Origin: Bacteroidaceae bacterium
GTDB taxonomy: Bacteria; Bacteroidota; Bacteroidia; Bacteroidales; Bacteroidaceae
NCBI GenBank assembly: GCA_016284115.1
Contig: JAEEOD010000388.1
Coordinates: 1 to 5,141, forward strand
Length of the DNA: 5,141 bases
Reading direction: 5' to 3'
Shown here: piece by piece, positions 1-4,879 of the stretch
Position numbering within the stretch: position 1 is the first letter of the stretch
Layout of the letters: every line of letters begins with the position of its first letter
Program-made: the position numbers and the translations under genes
The notes under the pieces: generated by a model
Told to the model about the DNA's origin: nothing
What the model saw: only the letters and a program-made list of their open reading frames with translations
Databases searched by the model: none

Positions 1-387
1 TATTTAGAGGCTTTGCATCAGACAGATTTAGAGATCGGCCCTGTGCCTACTGATGGTGCACATGCTGATATTAAGAGCATCAAACCATTTTTGAAATACT
101 TTAATGAACTGGTAGCTACTGAGGTTTATAACGATGTACTCTTTGTGAGTGAAAAGGATGAAAATGTATGGTGGTATGATGGTGAACGGATAGCTTTCCG
201 TACGCCTAACTATACTAAAATACTGAATGCTATGCGAACACAACCAACGCTTACATTGGCTGATATGAAAGAAGTAACAGGCATCAGTATTGCTGCCATT
301 CAGAAACTCCTTGACCAGCTGATTCAGAAGAAGTACGTTGAACGTGGAGAAAAAGATGGTAGTTGGAGAGTGTTTGTGACACGGTAA
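1..387 (+). CDS. 3' end of a winged-helix C-terminal protein (partial)
   Basis: The frame is open from the first base (Y-L-E-A-L-H-Q...) to the TAA at 385-387, giving 128 residues of a protein that starts outside the window. The TTG at 13 is therefore not taken as a start. The last 55 or so residues look like a winged helix: a helix (ILNAMRTQPTL), a second helix (LADMKEVTG), a recognition-type helix (SIAAIQKLLDQLIQKKYV) and a basic wing hairpin (ERGEKDGSWRVFV). This style of ending is known from AlbA_2/Schlafen-type putative ATP-binding regulators, where a DNA-binding winged helix closes the protein. The preceding segment, including NVWWYDGERIAFRT, does not let me name the family. The protein may bind DNA, but the catalytic or sensory part lies upstream and is not visible. 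The RES gene follows 65 bp downstream on the same strand, so co-transcription is possible. Confidence 0.75.
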   Translation, partial: YLEALHQTDLEIGPVPTDGAHADIKSIKPFLKYFNELVATEVYNDVLFVSEKDENVWWYDGERIAFRTPNYTKILNAMRTQPTLTLADMKEVTGISIAAIQKLLDQLIQKKYVERGEKDGSWRVFVTR

Positions 388-452
388 GCATCATGAAGTT
401 AATCGAGGTTGAGTGGGTTATAGTTATTATATAGTAAAAAATTTGATGCTGT

Positions 453-1631
453 ATGGCTATTGAAGATTTCAAACAAGAAATAGATGGAATGTTCCCCTGT
501 AGATGGGAGAATGATTTTATACAAAATATTAGAGTAACTTTTGATAGGTACATCAGCATAGTTTCAAGTATTGATGGTTTCACAGGTGACGTACTAGAAG
601 ATGTGAAAAATTTGTGTTCTAAACTAATAGAGGTACTTAAGCTATATTATGATGGTCGTAAGGGTGAGGCCTTTAGAAAGTTTTTTTTAATTATGAATGG
701 CAAATCGGAGGCAGATGGTCTTTTTTCAAGTATTGATTGGGTTGATATTAATGTAGGAGAGTTATATTATCGAGCGCGCGAAAGAAAATTTGGGGAAAAC
801 TTTTCCATTCAAGATATGTTTCACATACCATTGAATAAAAGAGGTATTGTTAGCACACAAAGATTTAGTAGTCCGGGATATCCTTGTTTATATCTTGGCA
901 ATAGTGTTTACTCTTGTTGGGAAGAACTGCAAAGGCCAGTCTTTAATTATTTAATGTTCTCGGCATATAAGGTAAGACACACATTTAGAGTTTTTGATAT
1001 GAGGCTTCCTAGTGATTCTGATTATTATCCTAATAGGATAACTCAGACTATTAGACGCATCCCTTTGGTGCTTGCTTGTGGTTATGCTGTAAGTAATTAT
1101 AATGATGTATTCAAACCTGAGTATATAATACCACAAATGCTAGTAGAGACAATAATATACAATAATAGAAAAATCACGCAGCGAGAGAAAAGTGCAATAG
1201 ATCCAGATGTAATTTGGGGTGTTCTTTATACATCAACTCATATAAGTGATGATTTTCCATATGGCAAACAATTTTTAGAAAACATAGTTCTTCCTGTCAT
1301 AGAAAGTGATAATCCATCTAATTATTGCTATTGCTTAGCATCTTTATTTGATATATCACGACCATTATGCTACGAATATGAGTCATTAAAGGAGAATGCA
1401 ACTCGTGTGTTTTGGGAGACCATAGATGAGGAAAAAACTAATGATGAGAAAGTAAGAGAGCAATATGAACAATCAAAAATGGGATATCTAGAGGAGAGGT
1501 TGAGAAATTCTCAGTTTGAAACACTAGATTATTTAGTCATAGATTGTCCTAATGAAGGCATTAAGCTAGATAGCTCAGGTTCTCCTAAAGAAATTAAAGT
1601 TAGATCAAGTGGTCCATTTACTATAAAATAA
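453..1631 (+). CDS. RES-domain protein, likely NAD+-degrading enzyme, with N- and C-terminal extensions
   Basis: The protein has 392 residues. A RES-like core spans about residues 103-262. It starts with YYRARE (105-110), giving the conserved Arg (R107 or R109). RFSSPGYPCLYLGNS (137-151) leads into CWEEL (155-159), giving Tyr147 and the conserved Glu (E157 or E158). EYIIPQMLVETI (223-234) and GVLYTST (256-262) follow. The third signature residue, Ser, cannot be assigned safely (S214 or S261). Characterised RES toxins such as MbcT are NAD+ phosphorylases or glycohydrolases that deplete NAD+ in the cytoplasm; activity here is inference. Residues 1-100 form a helical extension resembling the HEPN-like N-terminal regions of longer RES proteins, but I see no R-x4-6-H motif. 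Residues 300-392 are a further tail, Glu/Lys-rich at 311-350. Typical RES toxins are about 150-250 residues, so this is a long form. ATG 453 is the first in-frame Met after the upstream gene; there is no Shine-Dalgarno. The gene is clearly AT-richer than its flanks, which suggests horizontal transfer. Confidence 0.85.
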   Translation: MAIEDFKQEIDGMFPCRWENDFIQNIRVTFDRYISIVSSIDGFTGDVLEDVKNLCSKLIEVLKLYYDGRKGEAFRKFFLIMNGKSEADGLFSSIDWVDINVGELYYRARERKFGENFSIQDMFHIPLNKRGIVSTQRFSSPGYPCLYLGNSVYSCWEELQRPVFNYLMFSAYKVRHTFRVFDMRLPSDSDYYPNRITQTIRRIPLVLACGYAVSNYNDVFKPEYIIPQMLVETIIYNNRKITQREKSAIDPDVIWGVLYTSTHISDDFPYGKQFLENIVLPVIESDNPSNYCYCLASLFDISRPLCYEYESLKENATRVFWETIDEEKTNDEKVREQYEQSKMGYLEERLRNSQFETLDYLVIDCPNEGIKLDSSGSPKEIKVRSSGPFTIK

Positions 1632-1767
1632 TAAAAAAACATCACTGGATATTGTGACATTGAAAAAGATTTGAAATAATGTTGTATAGATCAATCTCTA
1701 TATCTAATTTTAGCGAGTAAAATATATAGGTATTTATTTCTAATATTTGCTACAAATTGTAGTAGAT
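1632..1767. other. AT-rich intergenic spacer downstream of the RES gene
   Basis: This stretch is very AT-rich and continues the base composition of the RES gene. I see no RNA gene and no convincing terminator for the RES gene: the run of A after its stop codon has no GC hairpin in front of it. A short palindrome lies at 1750-1762 (CTACAA-A-TTGTAG), too tight to fold as a normal hairpin. The possible small ORF at 1768 follows. Confidence 0.5.
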
Positions 1768-1893
1768 ATGATAGCTTTCAATTCGTACATCATTGGTCTT
1801 GACCTTTCAGCACTGAAAGAGCATCTTATTGCTTATATAAAAGAATGTGACTTCCCTGCACCGAAGAAAGGCAATAATTGGCAAAAAGAATAG
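1768..1893 (+). CDS. Possible 41-residue small protein or gene remnant
   Basis: An ATG at 1768 opens 41 codons to a TAG at 1891-1893. The frame is also open back to 1744 without another Met. The product begins MIAFNSYIIGLDLSALKEH and ends FPAPKKGNNWQKE. Composition is protein-like: a hydrophobic start, an amphipathic stretch (LSALKEHLIAYIKE) and a basic end. I do not recognise the family. It could be a real small protein, the surviving 3' end of a gene truncated when the AT-rich RES gene arrived, or chance. Against it, its stop codon lies inside the terminator hairpin of the opposing amidase gene, and no good promoter or ribosome site precedes it. A TAATATTTG at 1741-1749 is one base off the spacing of the Bacteroidetes -7 box. 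Confidence 0.3.
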   Translation: MIAFNSYIIGLDLSALKEHLIAYIKECDFPAPKKGNNWQKE

Positions 1894-1918
1894 CGCCCAA
1901 CCGATTAGGCTGGGCGCT
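1892..1918 (-). terminator. Rho-independent terminator of the amidase operon
   Basis: AGCGCCCA (1892-1899) and TGGGCGCT (1911-1918) form a perfect 8-bp GC-rich stem around an 11-nt loop. On the minus strand the hairpin begins 5 nt after the amidase stop codon and is followed by a T-rich run (ATTCTTTTTG), the expected terminator layout. On the plus strand no T tract follows, so it should act mainly on the minus-strand operon. Confidence 0.85.
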
Positions 1919-1923
1919 CACTT

Positions 1924-2349
1924 TCAGAGGGCTGCATACTCCTTTGAGGGTATGAAGCAGGGGCAGGACTTGGTGACACCAGGTAGTTCACAGTGTCCAA
2001 TTATACGAGCAGTTGGGAAGAATGTTTTCAAATCCTTCAGCAAGTCGAGCATTGCAGTTTTCTGATGTTCTGTTCGAGTATCTGTTGGGTTGCCATTATC
2101 GTCATAACCTCCTTCATAACAGATACCTACCGAACAACTGTTATAACCGCTTACATGAACTCCCTGTACCGACAGGGGCAACAGTTTGAACACAAATCCC
2201 TTTCTCGTAATGTAATAGTGGTAGGAACACTGTCCAAACTTCTCCTTGCCTGTAGCCACAAGGCTTTCCACGCTGAAAGGGCGGTTAACTTTGGTGGCTG
2301 AGCAATGGATGACCAAGTACTTTACATTTAATAGTTTCAGTTCTTTCAT
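1924..2349 (-). CDS. N-acetylmuramoyl-L-alanine amidase (Amidase_2 fold)
   Basis: This 141-residue protein matches a single Amidase_2 / T7-lysozyme-type zinc amidase domain, which cuts the bond between N-acetylmuramic acid and L-alanine in peptidoglycan. Visible signatures in order are YLVIHCSAT (11-19) with zinc ligand His15, SYHYYITRKG (42-51) with the expected catalytic Tyr, the GVHVSGYNSCSVGICYEGG stretch (63-81), and GHCELPGVTKSCPCF (118-132). The last supplies His119, the Lys127 equivalent and Cys129 of the zinc and active site. Length is that of the minimal domain. There is no signal peptide or membrane segment, as in phage-type lysins and in the amidases of this Bacteroidales cassette, so how it reaches the wall is unclear. 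The start lies 12 bp after the smalltalk stop codon, so the two are co-transcribed. A terminator follows the stop at once. Confidence 0.93.
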   Translation of the reverse strand: MKELKLLNVKYLVIHCSATKVNRPFSVESLVATGKEKFGQCSYHYYITRKGFVFKLLPLSVQGVHVSGYNSCSVGICYEGGYDDNGNPTDTRTEHQKTAMLDLLKDLKTFFPTARIIGHCELPGVTKSCPCFIPSKEYAAL

Positions 2350-2361
2350 AACTGTTGGTGA

Positions 2362-2469
2362 TCAAACAATCATACAGCTTTGCATAAAGAACGTTGATAC
2401 AATCGCGGTAATGATGGTAATGATAAGATTACCTATCTTCTGATTCGAAGGCATTTTAAATTTCTTCAT
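2362..2469 (-). CDS. Smalltalk protein (35 residues)
   Basis: Reading the minus strand from ATG at 2469 gives 35 codons to TGA at 2364-2362. The product has a basic N-terminus (MKKFKMPSNQKIG), one hydrophobic helix (about residues 14-29, NLIITIITAIVSTFFM) and the ending QSCMIV. Size, charge pattern, single hydrophobic helix, SC near the end and position between an HU-like gene and an Amidase_2 gene all match the small Bacteroidales proteins called 'smalltalk'. Their function is unknown to me; a membrane location is inferred from the helix. An inner Met at residue 6 (2454) is an alternative start, but the MKK start fits the family better. Spacing is 67 bp after the HU gene and 12 bp before the amidase. 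Confidence 0.85.
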   Translation of the reverse strand: MKKFKMPSNQKIGNLIITIITAIVSTFFMQSCMIV

Positions 2470-2503
2470 AGATCATTTTTTATTGTTAATAATTAATTGG
2501 TAG

Positions 2504-2532
2504 TGCAAGACGAGTGAAGGTCAGTTCTTGCA
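2504..2532 (-). repeat. Small inverted repeat between HU and smalltalk genes
   Basis: TGCAAGA (2504-2510) and TCTTGCA (2526-2532) are perfect 7-bp arms around a 15-nt spacer, a few bases after the HU stop codon. No T tract follows on the minus strand, so it is not a classical terminator. It could stabilise or help process the message between the HU and smalltalk genes, or be chance. Confidence 0.4.
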
Positions 2533-2536
2533 ATTA

Positions 2537-3196
2537 TTAGATCTGCATGTCGTCACCGCCACCGTTGTCTCCGCCACCATTATCACCACCAGTGTTTTCA
2601 CCTGTATTAGTGCCACTGCCAGAGTTGCTGCCTCCGCTATTACCACCAGTACCTTCACCTGTATTGCCAGAGCGTGTGATGGCAATTGCCGAAGCTATAG
2701 GCATTAAGGTTTGTACCTTACGAACCTTTCCCTTATCTATCACCTCCTGGGTATCGACGATGTTACGCAGTTCGAGGTTGCATGCCCTCTTGAAAGCAGG
2801 GCCACACAGGTTATCCAACTTGCTGCTGTCGGGCAGGAAGCGGATATGGATACCTTGCACGATGTCGTTGGGATCCAGGCCTTCCATATCTGCTATAGAA
2901 GCGATGCCTGCATTCTGCTTTGCCTCAGCAGTAGGATAGAAGATACCCAAGCCGCCCAATTGCACAGGTACTCCCTGTCCTACCAGTTCTGGCAAGCATT
3001 CGGTAATCTTGAAAAGCACAGACTCAATCACGTCACGACCGAATGAGCAGCCATGGTCAGTCATGTGCTTGGCGAAGCCTCGCAAGCTGAGGGTTTTCTG
3101 CACATCCACCTCTGGATAATACTTGCCAAAGGCGCTCGTCTTGTCATTTTTGTTCATACGAAGATTAATCCCCAAAGAAATTTTTTCTGCGGACAT
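2537..3196 (-). CDS. HU-family DNA-binding protein (HU-HIG type) with Gly/Asn/Asp-rich tail
   Basis: The 219-residue product begins with a short N-terminal strand region leading to GKYYPEVDVQKTLSLRGFAKHM (24-45). A helical HU-like body follows (CSFGRDVIESVLFKITECLPELVGQG, 50-75), then the diagnostic VPVQLGGLGIFYP (76-88), where HU proteins carry their V-x-L-x-x-(I/L)-G-x-F motif. IHIRFLPDSS (116-125) matches the returning strand. This is the Bacteroidales HU-HIG arrangement rather than the 90-residue classical HU. Residues 177-217 are a low-complexity tail of Gly, Asn, Ser, Thr and Asp with no lysines, so it is acidic and probably disordered. The role is probably nucleoid or locus-specific DNA binding, but targets are unknown. 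It is the first large gene of the HU-smalltalk-amidase operon. No in-frame Met lies upstream before a stop, so ATG 3196 is the start; no Shine-Dalgarno is seen. Confidence 0.9.
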   Translation of the reverse strand: MSAEKISLGINLRMNKNDKTSAFGKYYPEVDVQKTLSLRGFAKHMTDHGCSFGRDVIESVLFKITECLPELVGQGVPVQLGGLGIFYPTAEAKQNAGIASIADMEGLDPNDIVQGIHIRFLPDSSKLDNLCGPAFKRACNLELRNIVDTQEVIDKGKVRKVQTLMPIASAIAITRSGNTGEGTGGNSGGSNSGSGTNTGENTGGDNGGGDNGGGDDMQI

Positions 3197-3234
3197 AATA
3201 AAAGAAAGTTTTGAATTAGATGTTGTGCGGTAAA

Positions 3235-3267
3235 CTATATCGGGTCACCGCTTCCCGTTTGCATCAT
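3235..3267 (-). CDS. Possible 10-codon leader ORF ahead of the HU gene
   Basis: On the minus strand ATG-ATG at 3267 opens MMQTGSGDPI and stops at TAG 3237-3235, 38 nt before the HU start. It is preceded by GGAGGTGA (3279-3272), an 8-base match to the 16S rRNA tail, with 7 nt from GGAGG to the ATG. Such a Shine-Dalgarno is rare in Bacteroidetes. The same frame is open upstream to a TTG at 3336 (33 codons, product ending KHRNVTAKGHGGEEMMQTGSGDPI after a GTG at 3312), so a longer form is possible. The ORF lies inside the transcript expected from the promoter at 3403-3370. I do not recognise the peptide. It could be a leader peptide that couples or attenuates HU expression, a small protein, or chance. 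Confidence 0.35.
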   Translation of the reverse strand: MMQTGSGDPI

Positions 3268-3271
3268 TTCT

Positions 3272-3279
3272 TCACCTCC
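3272..3279 (-). promoter_or_regulatory. Strong Shine-Dalgarno in the HU leader
   Basis: GGAGGTGA on the minus strand is fully complementary to the TCACCTCC at the 3' end of bacterial 16S rRNA, with ideal spacing to ATG 3267. None of the other starts in this window has such a site, and the lineage generally does not use them, which makes it notable. Confidence 0.55.
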
Positions 3280-3309
3280 GTGGCCTTTGGCTGTGACATT
3301 GCGATGCTT

Positions 3310-3333
3310 CACAATAATTGTACAATTGTTGTG
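3310..3333. repeat. 24-bp near-perfect palindrome in the HU leader
   Basis: The stretch 3310-3333 is symmetrical around the 10-bp core ATTGTACAAT (3317-3326), with only one mismatched pair among 12. It lies about 35-60 bp inside the expected HU transcript and 114 bp before the HU start. The symmetry fits a dimeric repressor operator in DNA, and the same bases could fold as a weak AT-rich RNA hairpin. Confidence 0.5.
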
Positions 3334-3369
3334 CAATGATCAGTGTCCTTTGTTTCCTGATTGCGGTGA

Positions 3370-3403
3370 CAAAGGTAGGTCGAAAAACAACATGTTTCAC
3401 AAA
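3370..3403 (-). promoter_or_regulatory. Bacteroidetes-type promoter of the HU-smalltalk-amidase operon
   Basis: On the minus strand TTTG (3403-3400) is followed after 22 nt by TACCTTTG (3377-3370), an exact match to the -7 box TAnnTTTG. The spacer is slightly longer than the usual 19-21. Transcription should start near 3364, giving a leader of about 165 nt before the HU start at 3196. That is long enough to include the palindrome and the leader ORF. Confidence 0.65.
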
Positions 3404-3444
3404 ATGCCCAAATTATTATCCAATTTTCTTTGAAATGTTAAAAT

Positions 3445-3525
3445 CACGATTAAGCGAGTCAAAGCAAACTTGTTTGTTTTTTGACGACCGTGAGTGATTT
3501 ATCCAAAAACACGATTAAGTAAGTC
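3445..3525. repeat. Pair of CACGATTAAG direct repeats
   Basis: CACGATTAAGCGAGTC (3445-3460) recurs as CACGATTAAGTAAGTC (3510-3525), 14 of 16 bases identical and 65 bp apart, about six helical turns. Both lie upstream of the HU promoter and between the two divergent genes. They could be binding sites for a regulator that loops or bridges, or recombinase arm-type sites; the sequence does not decide. Confidence 0.5.
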
Positions 3526-3594
3526 TATGGTCTCCCTTTATTATAAATAAATATGGTGTAGTCAAACTTTTTAGGGGTTAAGCAGCGTTTTTCG

Positions 3595-3654
3595 TCTACT
3601 ACGGGAGGACCGGCGCTCTACTACGGGAGGACCGACCGTCCTCCCGTAGTAGAG
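3595..3654. repeat. Three-arm repeat: two direct copies sharing one inverted arm
   Basis: TCTACTACGGGAGGACCG occurs at 3595-3612 and again, identical over 18 bases, at 3617-3634. The second copy, extended one base to 3616, pairs with GTCCTCCCGTAGTAGAG (3638-3654) as a perfect 17-bp stem with a 5-nt loop (3633-3637). The first copy can pair with the same arm over 16 bp, so the two folds exclude each other. The cluster is GC-richer than the AT-rich DNA around it. It ends 38 bp upstream of the -33 element of the next gene, so it is outside that gene's message. No T tract follows on either strand, so a terminator is unlikely. The role is unknown. Confidence 0.85.
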
Positions 3655-3691
3655 AAAATGTGCCACTCTTGCTGATTGCAGCTAAAGGTTC

Positions 3692-3722
3692 TTGCATGGT
3701 AGAATAATAATGGCTACCTTTG
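3692..3722 (+). promoter_or_regulatory. Bacteroidetes-type promoter of the gene at 3769
   Basis: TTG (3692-3694) and TACCTTTG (3715-3722) are separated by 20 nt, an excellent match to the Bacteroidetes -33/-7 promoter, followed by the commonly seen CA. The start should lie near 3729, giving a leader of about 40 nt to ATG 3769. Confidence 0.75.
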
Positions 3723-3768
3723 CAACTTTTTTAGGGGACTGCAACGGAAATCACAAAATATACATTAT

Positions 3769-4707
3769 ATGAAAAGATTGACAGTTTCGGAGCGATTGAA
3801 TGATTCGCTCAACATGTTGGACAAACACAAAACGTACATCTTATTCAAAGTGTTGGAAAGGTTGGGTAGGGAAGGAGATGACCTCTCACCAGCGGAGATA
3901 TGGAAAGAGGCAGAGAACGCCTTGCAAGTCTATATTAAACACCCACATCCTACCGAAGCCATTGTCCTGTTGCAAGAGGCCATGCGCGACAGGTATTCTT
4001 CGTTTGAGATACTGGGCGTAGTAAGGCGGCGATCAAGGAGAAAAGTGGAAATAACCACTGATCTGGTATTGAACACTACCCTGTTCCTGCTCAAAGACTT
4101 GTGTGATAAAGACAAAAGATTTGACCAGCATAGAGCAGCACTGTCCCAGTTGATAAACGACCATCCTTTGACTGCAAAGTTCCTAAGTAGTATTAAGGAC
4201 AACGAGCTTCTACTGGGCGAAGTCAAGGAACAGTCGCATGCGCAGCCCCTCGCAATGCAACAAAACCAGCCTCCTGTACAAGTGACTTTCGACTCAATGG
4301 TGAAGTCGATTATCTGCAAGGCTGCTACCAAAAATGGCGAGATTATCAGGAGTAATGCCAAAGGACATGTTGGCTCCTATCTTTTCTATATCAATGCCGA
4401 AACATTCTGCAAGGCAATGGACGAGATGATGGAGAAAGAAGCAGATATGATGATGGAGTTCCTGGATGGATCACTTTGTAACCTCTACCTCAACAAAGTG
4501 GGAGCATTTATTGGGCGCACCATCAGTATGTGTATCATCAACGACAATCGCTTGCAAATGTCTGATATCGTGTTTGCGTTCGAGGAACTATCTACCAACG
4601 AAAAGACGATAAAGAGCAGCCTCAGCCGAATAGACAAGACCTATCAATTCAAACAACTGATGACTACCTTTGAGAGCTATCTGAAACGACACCTGCTCCA
4701 GGATTGA
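3769..4707 (+). CDS. Unrecognised 312-residue helical protein
   Basis: I do not recognise this protein. It appears soluble: no signal peptide, membrane segment or repeated Cys/His motif. Residues 1-150 are mostly amphipathic helices, with a basic patch at 84-92 (VVRRRSRRK). Residues 151-172 form a Gln/Pro-rich linker (HAQPLAMQQNQPPVQV) separating a second helical domain (173-312). That domain has GHVGSYLFYINAETF (199-213), a Met/Glu-rich helix (217-231), GAFIGRTISMCIINDN (245-260), and a helix-turn-helix-like run at about 261-290 (LQMSDIVFAFEELSTNEKT...) that could bind nucleic acid; this is a guess from pattern only. ATG 3769 lies 40 nt after the predicted transcription start in an A/T-rich context without Shine-Dalgarno. 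It is divergent from the HU operon and shares its 572-bp regulatory region. Codon use looks native, unlike the RES gene. Confidence 0.85.
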   Translation: MKRLTVSERLNDSLNMLDKHKTYILFKVLERLGREGDDLSPAEIWKEAENALQVYIKHPHPTEAIVLLQEAMRDRYSSFEILGVVRRRSRRKVEITTDLVLNTTLFLLKDLCDKDKRFDQHRAALSQLINDHPLTAKFLSSIKDNELLLGEVKEQSHAQPLAMQQNQPPVQVTFDSMVKSIICKAATKNGEIIRSNAKGHVGSYLFYINAETFCKAMDEMMEKEADMMMEFLDGSLCNLYLNKVGAFIGRTISMCIINDNRLQMSDIVFAFEELSTNEKTIKSSLSRIDKTYQFKQLMTTFESYLKRHLLQD

Positions 4708-4879
4708 CGTGGATTGTTTTCAAATTATCTGATGCAATCTAAGAATGCGTTGGATTTTAGGCAGTTACGTTCCGAGAAATTTTTACGTACAATTTACGAA
4801 GTATCAAAAACAATCCTGCATATTTGCACCCGAGTTTTCCACGATGGATTTCTCTAAGTGTAATTATAAACTTTTTTGT
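4708..4879. other. Intergenic spacer between the two unrecognised genes
   Basis: No gene or clear terminator is seen in these 172 bases. The only structure noted is TACGT (4766-4770) facing ACGTA (4785-4789) with a T-rich stretch between, too weak to call. The candidate promoter for the next gene lies at its right end. Confidence 0.5.
4793..4826 (+). promoter_or_regulatory. Candidate promoter for the gene at 4880
   Basis: CATATTTG (4819-4826) matches five of the six fixed positions of TAnnTTTG and is followed by the common CA. A TTTA at 4793-4796 sits 22 nt upstream as a weak -33 box. A start near 4833 would leave a leader of about 47 nt to ATG 4880, close to the 40 nt seen for the gene at 3769. 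Confidence 0.4.

Larger units (their letters stand above)
3567..3737 (+). repeat. Repeated CTTTTTAGGGG motif
   Basis: CTTTTTAGGGG at 3567-3577 recurs as TTTTTTAGGGG at 3727-3737, with similar flanking bases (CAAA and GCAA before, CAGCG and CAACG after). The downstream copy covers the expected transcription start of the gene at 3769. The upstream copy has no TAnnTTTG in front of it. Possible readings are a duplicated operator or a decayed duplicate promoter. Confidence 0.4.

Noticed and set aside
436..445. AAAATTTG as the RES gene promoter
   Set aside because: The TA of the -7 box is missing, it lies only 7 bp from the start codon, and no properly spaced -33 element is present.
1750..1762. 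CTACAAATTGTAG hairpin as RES terminator
   Set aside because: The arms leave a one-base loop, there is no T tract, and it is over 100 bp from the RES stop codon; best treated as a chance palindrome in AT-rich DNA.
2547..2939. Proline-rich plus-strand ORF
   Set aside because: It is the antisense shadow of the HU gene, including its Gly-rich tail, and has no promoter or family signature.
3595..3654. Rho-independent terminator
   Set aside because: The stem is strong, but neither strand has a T tract after it and no gene ends nearby.
3445..3654. CRISPR array
   Set aside because: There are only two copies of each repeat, with spacings that differ and no regular spacers; one repeat has an inverted copy.
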